Below are positions 34,985 through 45,781 of a stretch of DNA of 64,000 nt, piece after piece. A program made the translations under genes and the position numbers. The stretch covers positions 816,001 through 880,000 of the forward strand of contig OY829546.1 of assembly GCA_963691705.1 (NCBI GenBank), in the 5' to 3' direction. The stretch comes from Viola odorata. Taxonomy: Eukaryota > Streptophyta > Magnoliopsida > Malpighiales > Violaceae. The first letter of the stretch is position 1. Every line of letters begins with the position of its first letter. The notes under the pieces were generated by a model. It saw nothing but the letters and a program-made list of their open reading frames with translations. It did no database searches and had not been told where the DNA came from.

Positions 34985-35951
34985 ACCTCTCCCTCTTCAA
35001 AAGGATTCGTCCTCGAATCCTTGCTTCTTCTTTTTTTTTTCTGTAAAATAAAGAAACGATATATATATATAGATATTTGCGTTAGTTAAAAACACTCGCT
35101 CACGTGTTTACACTCGGTGTTTAAAACTCTCGCAAAAGTTGCGCTCACAAATAATTCGCTCACATTTATTGAGGGGACAAGTGGCACTTGGTCAACAAGT
35201 CTAAGGATTAGGTCAAAAAGTCTTGCTTGCATTAAATGCAAGGATAAGCACAAAGACTTGTGTGCACAATTTATATTTGTTTATTCTTAAGGAAAGAATA
35301 AACAAATGGGAAACAAAAACTTTTTGATCATCCAAACTCAGATGGATCAAAAAGAAAAGACTCAAGAACAAGATGAACACATGAAGAACACAAGAAGAAC
35401 ATGAAGAACACCAAGAACACCAAGATGCTCTTGACAGACTTCCGAAAAGAAACTCGACAAAAATAGCAAACGAAGGCTAAACATTACAAAAATTGACAGA
35501 AGGACTCCTAAGACACAGAACTACAACTTTCACGAAGGAAGGACAAGATGATTCCCACGGGAAAATTGCTGGAAACAGACTCAAACACAGAAACTATTTT
35601 TCTCGGAAAAATCTGCACACTTTTCTTTGGAAGTCAAAAAGTATATAAATATCACCGAGATTGCAGTCGACACAAAAATGAAAGTTGTTCCACGCAGACT
35701 GAAGTTTAAGCATACAAAAATTCAGGATGTTCTGAGCGGTACAACTCGTACAAAATAGAAAAGAAACAGACACAACAAACTGATTTTCGGACAGAAAATC
35801 AGGCACAAGAGGAACGACTCTTGGAAACGAAAACACAAGATGATTTTCGGACAAAAAATCACAGCAACAACACACAAACGGAAGATCAACAGCAACAACA
35901 CAAACAAACACAGATCTACAAACCCAAGAGCCCAGAAGCTCCGCTACCACT
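34985..35951 (-). other. Internal region A of the nested element
   Basis: 967 bp and non-coding. It begins with the polypurine tract (minus strand, 34985-35000) beside GGATTCGTCCTCGAATCC, and ends with the primer-binding site (35938-35950). An AT-dinucleotide tract lies at 35059-35072 and repeated AAGAACACAAGAAGAAC units lie near 35380-35425. Confidence 0.8.
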
Positions 35952-36832
35952 TGATGCGATCACGGCCGAAACTCGGAAAAGAAATCCGGCCGAAATGACA
36001 TTCAACCAAAGGAGGATCTAGCTCATGGGTTTGAGCACACAAACAACAATAAAAACAGTAGGAAATATGGATGAACGGAGGGAGACACGCAGCGGAAAGG
36101 ATTAACTTACAAATTACCCGATTGAATGGCGGAGGGATTAGAGATGACGATTGAGACACGAGGAGGTAACAACGGGTTACACATGTGAAGGATTCTTGTT
36201 CTTTTTGATTGACTCAAGCCACGGCGATCCAAGACCAAGGCAAGCACCAATTTGATTTCCCAAAGAGAGATCGGGAGGAGTATTCTCACTCGACGGATCT
36301 CTCTCAAGGAGGGGTGAGCAATGGATGAATGAATAAAAGAAGGAGTAAGCTCAACTTAAACATTCATTCATCATCCAAAACTGATTTACAAGTGAGGAGC
36401 AAGTCCCTATTTATACTAAGTTACAAGGGGCCTAAGCTATTACACAAAATGGGCTTAAAAGACCAAAAATCCAACTCAAAACAGTTGCTAACGTGATTCA
36501 CGTTAGGGGCTAAACGTGATCACGTTAGCCAATTTTTCCCTGGCGTGATTCACGCTAAGGATTTTCCCAGCAGCTTCAGCTTCGCGCGCCAAAATGTCAA
36601 CTAGCATAACTTTTGATCCACCCGTCCGATTGGCCTGAAACTTGTCCCAAATGAAAGCTAACATCTTGAAGTTTCCATCAAGCCTCTGATCCCTCAAATC
36701 GGACACCATTTGCTTGTCCATATGCTTGTTGCGACCACGCAATGCAATATTTGCACGGCTCGGCTGCTCGTGTCTGTCTCCCATGGCGACGCGGCAAGTT
36801 GTTCTATTTTGAAGGGGGCCATGATCGCATCA
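35952..36832 (-). repeat. LTR B of the nested element
   Basis: 881 bp and nearly identical to LTR A. It serves as 5' LTR for internal A and as 3' LTR for internal B in the minus orientation. Confidence 0.92.
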
Positions 36833-37832
36833 ACCTCTCCCTCTTCAAAAGGATTCGTCCTCGAATCCTTGCTTTTTATTTTCTGTAAAAATAAACAAAC
36901 GATATATATATATAGATATTTGCGTTAGTTAAAAACACTCGCTCACGTGTTTACACTCGGTGTTTAAAACTCTCGCAAAAGTCGCGCTCACAAATAATTC
37001 GCTCACATTTATTGAGGGGACAAGTGGCACTTGGTCAATTCTTCCAAATTCTCAAGTCAAATGCTGCCAAGTGGGTAGGGAAAAATCAGCCAAGCTTGGT
37101 CAAAGAGTCAAAAAGTCTAGCTTGCCATAAATGCAATGGATAAGAACATTGGACCTTTGACTCAAGGTGATCCAAAGAAAATGATAATTTATAGGGAAAC
37201 AAAGACCTTTAGATCACCCTACCTCAGCTGGATCAAAATAAAAAGAAGACTCAAGAACACATGAAGAACACAAGAAGAACATGAAGAACACCAAGAACAC
37301 CAAGATGCTCTTGACAGACTTCCGAAAAAAACTCTAAAATATAGCAAAAGAAGGCTAAAAGTTACTAAAATTAACAGACACACTCCTAAGACAATTATCT
37401 ACAACTTTCAAGAAGGAAAGAAACGACAATTCCTACGGGAAGACGCTGAAAACGGAACGTAAACACAAGAACTGTTCTCTCGGGTAAAATCTGCACACTT
37501 TTCTTTGGGAGTCAAAAAGTGTATAAATTTCACCGAGATTACAGTCGACACAAAAACGAAAGTTGTTACACACAGACTGAAGTTTAAGCATACAAAATTT
37601 CAGAAGTTTCTGAGTGGCACAACTCGTACAAAACAGAAAACAAACAGACACAACAAACTGATTTTCGGACAGAAAAATCAGGCACAAGAGGAACGACTCT
37701 TGGAAACGAAAACACAAGATGATTTTCGGACAAAAAAAATCATCTCAACAACACACAAACGGAAGATCAACAACAACAATACAAACAAACACAGATCTAC
37801 AAACCCAAGAGCCCAGAAGCTCCGCTACCACT
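36833..37832 (-). other. Internal region B of the nested element
   Basis: 1000 bp, homologous to internal A but with an extra segment near 37040-37100 and many small differences. It has its own polypurine tract and primer-binding site (about 37819-37831). No coding frame. Confidence 0.8.
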
Positions 37833-38685
37833 TGATGCGATCACGGCCGAAACTCGGAAGAGAAATCCGGCCGAAATGACATTCAACAAAAGGAGGATCT
37901 AACTCATGGGTTTGAGCACACAAACAACAATAAAAACAGTAGGAAATATGGATGAACGGAGGGAGACACGCAGCGGAAAGGAATGACTTACAAAATACCC
38001 GATTGAATTGCGGAGGGATTAGAGATGACGATTGAGACACGAGGAGGTAACAACGGGTTACACATGTGAAGGATTCTTGTTCTTTTTGATTGACTCAAGC
38101 CACGGCGATCCAAGACCAAGGCAAGCACCAATTTGATTTCCCAAAAGAGAGATCAGGAGGAGTATTCTCACTCGACGGATCCCTCTCAAGGAAGGGTGAG
38201 CAATGGATGAATGAATAAAAGAAGGAGTAAACTCAACTTAAACATTCATTCATCATCCAAAACTGATTTACAAGTGAGGAGCAAGTCCCTATTTATACTA
38301 AGTTACAAGGGGCCTAAGCTATTACACAAAATGGGCTTAAAAGACCAAAAATCCGTCTCAAAACAGTTGCTAACGTGATTCACGTTAGGGGCTAAACGTG
38401 ATCACGTTAGCCAATTTTCCCAGCAGCTTCAGCTCCGCGCGCCAAAATGTCAACTAGCATAACTTTTGATCCACCCGTCCGATTGGCCTGAAACTTGTCC
38501 CAAATGAAAGCTAACATCTTGAAGTTTCCATCAAGCCTTTGATCCCTCAAATCGGACACCATTTGCTTGTCCATATGCTTGTTGCGAACACGCGATGCAA
38601 TATTTGCACGGCTCGGCTGCTCGTGTCCGTCTCCCATGGCGACGCGGCAAGTTGTTCTATTTTGACGGGGCCCGTGATCACATCA
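37833..38685 (-). repeat. LTR C of the nested element, diverged
   Basis: 853 bp. It differs from A and B at many positions and lacks a ~27-bp segment that includes the third palindrome (TGGCGTGATTCACGCTA). It is the outermost 5' LTR on the minus strand. Confidence 0.9.
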
Positions 38686-38690
38686 GATAC

Positions 38691-40284
38691 TGTTGACTCT
38701 TTGGAGGATGATCCGCTCACCTTCAAAGAAGCCATTAGTTGTTCTGATGCTCGAAAGTGGATACAGGCCATGTCGGATGAATTCCAATCCATGAAGGACA
38801 ATGACGTTTGGGAGCTTGTACCATTGCCTAAGAATCTGAAACCGATAGGTTGTAAATGGGTTTTTAAAACCAAAAAGGATTCTCAAGGCAATATAGAGAG
38901 GTACAAGGCACGTCTTGTTGCGAAAGGATTCACCCAAAAGGAAGGAATAGACTATAAAGAGACCTTCTCTCCAGTTTCATCGAAGGACTCTTTTAGGACT
39001 ATTATGGCTCTGGTGGCATATTTTGATCTTGAGCTACATCAGATGGATGTAAAGACTGCCTTTCTCAATGGGGATCTTGAGGAAGAAATCTACATGAGGC
39101 GACCAGAAGGACTATCCTCCAACGAGGACAGTGAATTGGTTTGTAGATTAAAGAAATCTATCTATGGGCTTAAGCAAGCTTCTCGCCAATGGTACTTAAA
39201 GTTCCATCGCGTTATTATTTCATACGGTTTCGAAGTAAACGCTGTGGAGGATTGTCTGTACCATAAGTTCAGTGGGAGTAGGTTTGTATTTTTATTGCTG
39301 TATGTGGATGACATCTTGCTTGCTACGAATGATGTAAAGCTTCTTCAGGATACTAAGGCTTTTCTCTCAGATAACTTTGAGATGAAAGACCTTGGTGAAG
39401 CATCTTTTGTGTTGGGGATACAGATCCATCGTGATCGTTCACATGGTATCCTAAGGTTATCACAAAAGGGATACTTCGATAAAGTTCTCAAGAGATTCGG
39501 CATGCAAAATTGTAAACCACATGATACTCCTGTCTCTAAAGGTGAGAAATTCAGCCTTGACCAGTGTCCTAAGACAGATTTGGACTGCAAGCTCATGGAG
39601 GGTATTCCATATGCTTCAGCTGTGGGTAGCATCATGTATGCACAAGTTTGTACCCGTCCGGATCTTGCATTTATAGTTGGCATGTTGGGGAGATACCAGA
39701 GCAATCCCGGGAGGGATCATTGGGTTGCAGCTAAAAGGGTCTTTCGGTACCTACAGAAAACGAAAGACTATATGCTCACATACAGGAAATCAGATCAGCT
39801 TGAGATCATTGGGTATTCTGATTCTGATTTCGCTGGATGCCAGGATAGCCGGAAATCGACTTCAGGTTATGTCTTTCTTCTGGCTGAAGGAGCCATTTCA
39901 TGGAAGAGTGTGAAACAGTCACTTGTTGCATCTTCCACTATGGAGGCAGAGTTCGTAGCTTGCTACGAGGCATCCAGTCATGCTATATGGCTGCGAAATA
40001 TGGTTAAGGAACTGCGAGTTGTCACTGGTATTGAGAGACCATTGAGGATTTTTTGTGACAATCGGGCATCAGTGCTGTACTCCAACAGTAATCGGAGTAC
40101 ATCCAGGTCTAAGCACATTGATATAAAGTTCCTTGCCGTTAAGGAAAGGGTTCAGAGCAATCAAGTTAGCATAGAGTTACTAGGTACAAACGATATGATT
40201 GCGGATCCGCTCACTAAGGCATTGACACCTGTAGCATTTCATGGCCATGTATCAAGTATGGGTGTTATAAAGTTAGATGCCTGA
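38691..40284 (+). pseudogene. Copia reverse transcriptase and RNase H
   Basis: This is the continuation of copia pol after the nested element. It has a full RT: CKWVFKTKKDSQGN, YKARLVAKGFTQ, DVKTAFLNGDLEEEIYM, and the catalytic YVDD in LLLYVDDILLAT (about 39295-39330). The RNase H region follows, with GYSDSDFAGC, SLVASSTMEAEFVA and FCDNRAS, and the terminal ADPLTKAL signature before the stop. This half shows no internal stop. It cannot be expressed with the front half because of the nested element and the gag frameshift. Confidence 0.93.
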
Positions 40285-40696
40285 GATTAGTGGGAGTTCC
40301 GTTTGTACTATTATAACTTGTATATGTGTTGACTGTGTATTATGTTATTTCACAGTTTATGGATATATTTTATTCAATATATGCTCTGAATGTTTGATCT
40401 CATAAAGTAAAGAGGATCAGTTGGAAATAGACATATATAGATCATTTCACATGCAATTTCCATGCTGCACATGCACACTGGATCCATGTCATTAATTAGT
40501 CAGTACTCGTAATCATCATGAGTTTAGCCGCTTGAACTGCGACGACTGCTCTTTTGGTTCTTGTATTGATGAAGTTAATGGACCGGATTGAATTAGACAA
40601 AATACATGCTAGCATTTGGGAAGTTAACATATGCTTATATGACTGAAGGCTGGTACTATAAGGATCGCACATTGTCGAGTTGTCCAAGTGGGAGAT
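40285..40696 (+). other. Copia 3' untranslated region and polypurine tract
   Basis: Non-coding DNA ending in AAGTGGGAGAT (40686-40696) directly before the 3' LTR, the probable polypurine tract. Confidence 0.75.
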
Positions 40697-41305
40697 TGTT
40701 AGATTTTGGACAACGGGACTAGTGTGTTAGTACCGTAGTATATACGTTATGACATATGGACGCATATGTTGAGTATATCGGATCATATAGTATAATGTTA
40801 ACATAAGGTTTATTGGGCCGATTCAGTGATCTAATAAAGTTACAGGCTCAATTGTCTAATTAATAAAGTGTGGGGGCTAAATTTGTAACTGTGCAGAATC
40901 CCGGGTTAATTACTAATTGTTGATGGACCGATTAACAATTAACAATAAAGTTTATTTATGGGATTTGGTCCCTGGCTAAACGTTGCCGTTTTTAACAAAC
41001 GTAAGGAAAGGCGGTTATGCCTAACAAAATATCAGGCTTTGGTTAATAAGGAAGCAGTACTTTTGCTTCATCAATTAATTTAAGTAGTGCTTATCATCAG
41101 AGCACGTTGCAGAGCATAAGGTAGAGAAAGCGTTTGCATTATTCCATCTAGCCCGGGCAACGGTTTAGCCAGAAGATCTTCTTCCCAAATTTCTACTTCG
41201 ATCATGGCATCATCGTTATCAGGTACGCTTCCACACTATGTTCTAATTCATACAATGATCAGATTGATTCGTTCTTGGGGATTAATCTCCCATTCGGTTC
41301 TAACA
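40697..41305 (+). repeat. Copia 3' LTR
   Basis: 609 bp. Relative to the 5' LTR it has about eight substitutions and an added 22 bases at 41203-41224 (beginning CATGGCATCATCG), which introduce an ATG. Confidence 0.93.
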
Positions 41306-41310
41306 CTAAC

Positions 41311-41490
41311 CATTGGCGAAAGTGATCTTTCTGATGGTTCCTGCTCCTCCATCTCCTTCTACAATCTCGACACTTTGAATCGCTTGTGGCAATGCTTTCG
41401 GGATAAAATTCTGCGGCTCGATCATGAATGCGTTGAAAAGGGTAGAAGCTGAGATTTTGGTGGTGTGCTCATTCTCATAAGGACACCCAT
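41311..41490 (-). pseudogene. PR10: PR-10 copy 2, exon 1 (frameshift near start)
   Basis: On the minus strand the frame reads YENEHTTKISASTLFNAFMI, then EPQNFIPKALPQAIQSVEI and GAGTIRKITFAN. This is the N-terminal third of a PR-10 protein with the start of the glycine-rich P-loop region (VEGDGG). The ATG at 41490 gives MGV, but ATGGGTGTCCT is 11 bases long before TAT GAG AAT, so one base is missing and the frame is broken after codon 3. The exon ends at 41311 and the intron begins GTTAG. The copia element starts right after those five bases, which it duplicated. Confidence 0.85.
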
Positions 41491-41864
41491 ATATCTATCA
41501 AACGTTGAAAACTAAGAAAAGGAGACTGAGTATCTTAATGGTTTAAGATAGCAATGAGGAAATGCAGAAATGGAGGTTCATCTCCGTATGAATTAGTCAA
41601 ACGGGCATTAATTAACTAGTTGAGTAGGCCATCATTTTCATCCTTCAGGAAATTGTTTGTTTTTTTCCGGCCGGTCAACGAAGCCAGATATTAATAAAAA
41701 TTCCTAGTCCTTCTACATGACTTGAATTTATTCCACAACAATCAAATATTTAGTCACAGGAATTGAATTCAATGGGTCAGAACAAAAACACCTGAACTGT
41801 ATTAAGGCTAATGAAAAATGCAAATGCAAAATGTAACTGAAAAGAAGATTAAAACACTAATTAC
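41491..41864. other. Spacer between PR-10 copies 2 and 3
   Basis: It contains the short promoter of copy 2 and the start of the intron of copy 3. I looked for an exon 2 for copy 3 and found none. Confidence 0.6.
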
Positions 41865-42048
41865 CCTGGACAACAGTGATCTTTCTGATGGTTCCAGCTC
41901 CTCCATCACCTTCTACGATCTCGACGCTCTGAATGGCTTGTGGCACGGCCTTGGGGAGAAAAGTCTCGGGTTCGAGCACAAATGCTTTGAACAAGGTAGC
42001 AGCTGGTACAGATGTTGTGTGCTCACTTTGGAAACTGAGAGCGGCCAT
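41865..42048 (-). pseudogene. PR10: PR-10 copy 3, exon 1 only
   Basis: A clean first exon on the minus strand: MAALSFQSEHTTSVPAATLF, KAFVLEPETFLPKAVPQAIQ, SVEIVEGDGGAGTIRKITVV. The P-loop-like EGDGGAGT is intact. It ends at donor CAGG|GTAATT (41865/41864). No second exon lies in the 370 bp before copy 2 begins, so copy 3 is truncated. The promoter looks complete (GCTATAAATA at 42171-42180, ~120 bp from the start). Its donor phase matches that of copy 2, so a read-through transcript could in principle splice to copy 2's exon 2, more than 12 kb away. Confidence 0.8.
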
Positions 42049-42170
42049 TTTTCTTGCAGAAACTTAGGATTAGGATCGGAGATGTTGTAGGTTGTTACTA
42101 GGCAATTAGAAGGATATTGCTGAAATTAAATGTTGGATGAGGAAATGCGAGAAGCAGAGATGGTATTTAA

Positions 42171-42180
42171 TATTTATAGC
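42171..42180 (-). promoter_or_regulatory. TATA box of PR-10 copy 3
   Basis: GCTATAAATA on the minus strand, preceded by TTTGGT, the same block as in PR-10 copy 1. Confidence 0.7.
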
Positions 42181-42594
42181 ACCAAAGCAACTTGTCTGAA
42201 CCGATTTCATGTTTTTATTTTATTCGTGGCTGCGCATACTTGGATTTTAATAATTTCTGATCATACTCATTTTCCTTCCCGTCAAATAAAGCATCAATAC
42301 TTGCAAGGGATTTGATGGCAGGTCCTCAATACTTGCAAAAGGTTGTGGATGCAGGGCAGGGGACGACAAATCAGTCGCATTCAATTGTTTTCAGAGGCAG
42401 AATTGCAGCGTGAAGATTCTCACATGTAAGATGAACAAAGAAAGCAAAGAACGAACAATGAATGAGATAATAAAAGCAACAGCAAGGAATCACCCATGCT
42501 TGATAAAGGAGACTGGCCAGCAAATGGAGAGGAGAAAAGAGCCTTGCATTTTGATATGCTTTGATATGCTATGTCGGTTGCCGAAAACAATTCA
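42181..42594. other. PR-10 copy 3 upstream DNA
   Basis: Upstream region of copy 3 on the minus strand; no other gene recognised. Confidence 0.5.
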
Positions 42595-43000
42595 GGAGGA
42601 CCTTATAAGGAAACTTTGTGGACCACATTGCGAGTGGATAGGCATCAGAACATGAGAGGAAGGTGCCGGTGAGTTGATTTGACCCAGCTGTGATCGTTTT
42701 GCCAGCCTAAGGCCCAGCCCTTCTTTGGGCATAGCGCACACAAACACCTTTGGGAACAACAGAAGCAAATTGGAAGCAAGCTGATATGGAGTGGAAATGA
42801 CAGAAATGAGGGTGAAAGTGAAGCTAAGACCTGAAGCAAATTGGACAAATAACTTGTCTGTTTAAGGAGCAAAGAACAGATTTAAAAAAAAGTAGTAAAT
42901 GTAAGCATAGCATGTGAGAAAGCTAAAGAACCCAACTGCAGGAAAAAAATATTATAACAGGCAACCAAGAGAGAACCAGAAAATATGATGGCATTGAGAT
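42595..43000. repeat. Segmental duplication, left copy
   Basis: TTCAGGAGGACCTTATAAGG and the following ~400 bp recur at 47820-48225 with few changes. In both places the NYN-domain gene lies a little further right, so this is one end of a duplicated block of about 2.3-2.4 kb. Confidence 0.85.
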
Positions 43001-43657
43001 AGACATGTCATCAGCAGACATCTCATGAAACAAAGCAACTAATGATTTAAGACGAGCAGGGTAACAAAAAACATGCACAGAGTGCACAATAGTAATGCAA
43101 GGGCATGTCAAATACAGAAACAAATAATCCCACAAGAACCTCTGTTTCTTGTTTTAGTGTACCATATCTTATTGTTTCTTCGGTTATAGATATATGGTAT
43201 ACTAAATTGAAAGATAAATCTGCAGATCTTCTGGGAGATCAATGATGCATAAGAAATCACGGGAAACAGAGCCAACTGATGTTGGGAGTAGCTGTAAGAG
43301 AGAGTATAAAAAGTTGAGGAAAGAAATTGTGAAGTGATCAAACAACCTTTATAAAAGAGGAAGCGAAAGACGAACAACAAATTAATTTAAAAGAATAAAA
43401 TCCAATAACAGAGCTTCTAATACATAGGCAAGCAAATCTCTCATTGATATCATTGATACACCAAAACAAAATAAACTGTATTTCTGTTGCAATATGAGCC
43501 AGAACAAAGTTTCAAGCCTATGAGGCTGAAACACTCATCCTTGCAGTCAGGAACCACACAAAAATGGGATAGTAAAAATAGAGAAATAACCAATGACATC
43601 CTGATTAATCAAACAATTTCAAGAAGCGATGATATATTTCAGAACGTTTGCAAGGAA

Positions 43658-43847
43658 AGTGCAGCATAGGGTAAAAACCAACCAAATGTCACAACAAAAA
43701 ACTGGAAGTAGACACCAAAAGCTGAACTCAGGTCAATAAAATTCCAACAGTAAGTGCAGCATAGGGTAAAAACCAACCAAATGTCACAACAAAAAACTGG
43801 AAGTAGACACCAAAAGCTGAACTCGGGTCAATAAAATTCCAACAGTA
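43658..43847. repeat. 95-bp tandem duplication in the 3' region of NYN gene A
   Basis: A unit starting AGTGCAGCATAGGG occurs at 43658-43752 and 43753-43847 with one visible A/G difference. It is a recent duplication, and copy B of the gene does not carry it. Confidence 0.85.
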
Positions 43848-43917
43848 CGTAGGTAGACGAAACAAGAATCTAAACCACAAGAAAGCACAAAAGTGCTCAT
43901 GGCCATTTTGATTTTTC

Positions 43918-44982
43918 TTATTCTGAATCTGAAAAATCATCATCCGAAACCTCATGAGTTTTAGACTTGCTATGTTTCTGCTGAAGTAGTTCACCGGGTT
44001 CATCATCAGATGCAAAAGCGTCCTCAAGAGGCCCTTCATAATGACCATACCAAGAGTCATTAGGGGGCTGGTTAAAATACCTCCCAGTTAAGTTTTCCCC
44101 TCTAACCAAAGCATGCCAATCCCACGTTATAGTTGCAGCACCGCATACAACAGCAGGAGCAGGTTCTTTGCTGGCAAGCAATAGGTTGTAATTCCTCATC
44201 CTTAACTGATGTAAATATTTTGAGTAGCCTCCATCAGGAGTAACGAGAAAAAGATGGGCAGGTGGTGGATTTTGTGAAACCCAATCCATAAGATCCCCGA
44301 AGAGGTACCAACCAGCACTGTCCCCTTTAGAGTAAGATCCTGTTACGTAGATAATTTGAAAAGTTAGATACCTAGAAACTAAATTCTTGACTTAAACTAC
44401 CATGAATAAAGATCAATTCACGAAGAAAAAGAAGATACAATAACAACCTAGACAAAGCTAAATGGATTCTACCATGCACTTCTGATGATAACAAAAACAG
44501 TCAGCCACAATCAACATTAACACCTCAATCAATTTCTTAATCTATGCCAACAAAACTCAACATTAATGATAACAAAAGTGTACAACAGAACACTGAAAAG
44601 GGAGCACACCGTGAGGGATGTATCTAAATTCGATCGCAGTGGTGGAATAATGGGCCTCTTGAATCTCTTGATTAGTCTTTGCAAGGCGCACCATATCACC
44701 AAAGGCTCTGATCTCAACAGCCCCTTCGATCCCACTAGATTCGATGGCCGCTGTGATGGCTTGAACGCCGCTAACCACTTTTAGACCAGAAGGGACATTG
44801 CACTTATCAAGATTCCACCACACCGAGACACTCACTTTTCTCGGGTCGGGGTGACTGAGAGAGTGAGGATAAGTGAGATGAGGAGGAGAAGAAGTGGAGC
44901 AATTAGCGGTGAAGATAGAGTAGGGGGGCAGAGATCGAGATGGAGTTTGGGAGAAGAGAGTACGGAGAGAGAGGCGTAACAT
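43918..44982 (-). CDS. NYN-domain ribonuclease-like protein (copy A)
   Basis: Two exons on the minus strand: 44610-44982 and 43918-44339, separated by a 270-bp intron with GT...AG ends; phases match (CAC G|GA TCT). The protein opens MLRLSLRTLFSQTPSRSLPP, an Arg/Ser-rich, acid-poor leader suggesting mitochondrial or plastid import. The NYN (PIN-like) nuclease fold follows, recognisable from VSVWWNLDKCNVPSG, AITAAIESSGIEGAVEIRAFG and AHLFLVTPDGGYSKYLHQL. The C-terminus is acidic (EVSDDDFSDSE). The first metal-binding acid of the usual WWDxxN motif is Asn here, whereas the late acid in TPDGG is kept. Related plant proteins are often described as MARF1/limkain-b1-like or LOTUS/OHT partners; no LOTUS domain is seen. 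It has a complete frame and may be expressed. Confidence 0.75.
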
Positions 44983-45260
44983 GGCTTCAAAGTTAGGAAA
45001 TTTAGGTTTTGAGATGGTTTTTGAAGGCAATTAGAAGTAGGGGTTTTTGACGGCGGCTGTGATATTATTTATGAAAGTTGTAAACGACTACATGAATCCG
45101 AACGAAACGTGTAAAATGCAGGATATGGACTACACGTTTTGGGCCAAGCCCACAAAGTTAACCGCCACCCGTTTCTCCTTTTGGTTAAAAACATTAACCG
45201 CAAATAAACGAGGAAGCAAGGAATTTGCAAACAGTAATTTCTTCCTCTGACCGATTTCAC

Positions 45261-45291
<31 letters not shown>

Positions 45292-45781
45292 GCGTTAGAT
45301 CTAAGAGAACACTGAGAAGTCAGACGCACCAACTCTTGCCCAAAACGTTTCTTTTTTTACGAACGAAGCAATTCGCAACTAACGCCACCTAATCTCCACC
45401 ACCGCAAGGAGCTCGAAGCCTCACCAAGGTACCGCTCAGTGATTTCATTTTGTTGTTTCCGGTTTGAATATGGAATACTGCCTGTTTGGTTCCTGAGATT
45501 ATGGGAGGAAACCACGGGAATGATAAAACTCTTCATTTTGATTTCCATTAAGCAATTTGGCTGAGGTGAATGAGACTTCAAGTTTTGTTTCTTAGCTCTA
45601 GCTCATGTGATTAAGGATTTTTGTTTTTTTTTTGAATTTGAACTGTTTGTTCACGATTATGCTCATTTTCATTTTTGTTCTGAAGTGGCTCGGAGGATTA
45701 TATTAATGGTGGTTGACATGGTGAGGCGGAGGAGGTGATTGTTGAAGGTTCAGGGTGGGAAACAAAGTCAGAGTGGATCGG
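44983..45781. promoter_or_regulatory. Divergent promoter region with (TTTTCG)n
   Basis: NYN gene A (minus) and the gene at 45782 (plus) start from this 800-bp spacer. It holds a CGTTTT hexamer run (about 45260-45290) and a GC-richer block (45370-45430) ending in CCAAGGTACCG, a likely leader exon and donor for the rightward gene. No clear TATA box is seen. Confidence 0.4.

Larger units (their letters stand above)
34104..38685 (-). mobile_element. Non-autonomous LTR element with three LTRs, nested in copia pol
   Basis: The order is LTR A - internal A - LTR B - internal B - LTR C, flanked by GATAC on both sides (34099-34103 and 38686-38690). Each LTR begins TGATGCGATCACGG. LTRs A and B end GCATCA; LTR C ends CACATCA. 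Left of LTR B and LTR C the minus strand reads AGTGGTAGCGGAGC, a primer-binding site. Right of LTRs A and B it reads GAAGAGGGAGAGGT, a polypurine tract. The element is therefore on the minus strand. The internal segments are about 1 kb and encode no Gag or Pol, so it must borrow proteins from an autonomous relative. When it is removed, the copia frame reads straight across GAG GAT ACT GTT. Confidence 0.93.
29697..41305 (+). mobile_element. Ty1/copia retrotransposon in the intron of PR-10 copy 2
   Basis: Two LTRs (29697-30283 and 40697-41305), both TGTTAG...CTAACA, are flanked by the 5-bp duplication CTAAC (29692-29696 and 41306-41310). The internal order is PBS, long AT-rich leader, gag, protease, integrase, RT, RNase H, PPT, which is copia order. 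About eight substitutions plus one 22-bp indel separate the LTRs, so it is older than the Athila-like element. A second element with three LTRs (34104-38685) is nested in pol. Gag has a frameshift and the protease active site is altered, so this copy is defective. Confidence 0.95.
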
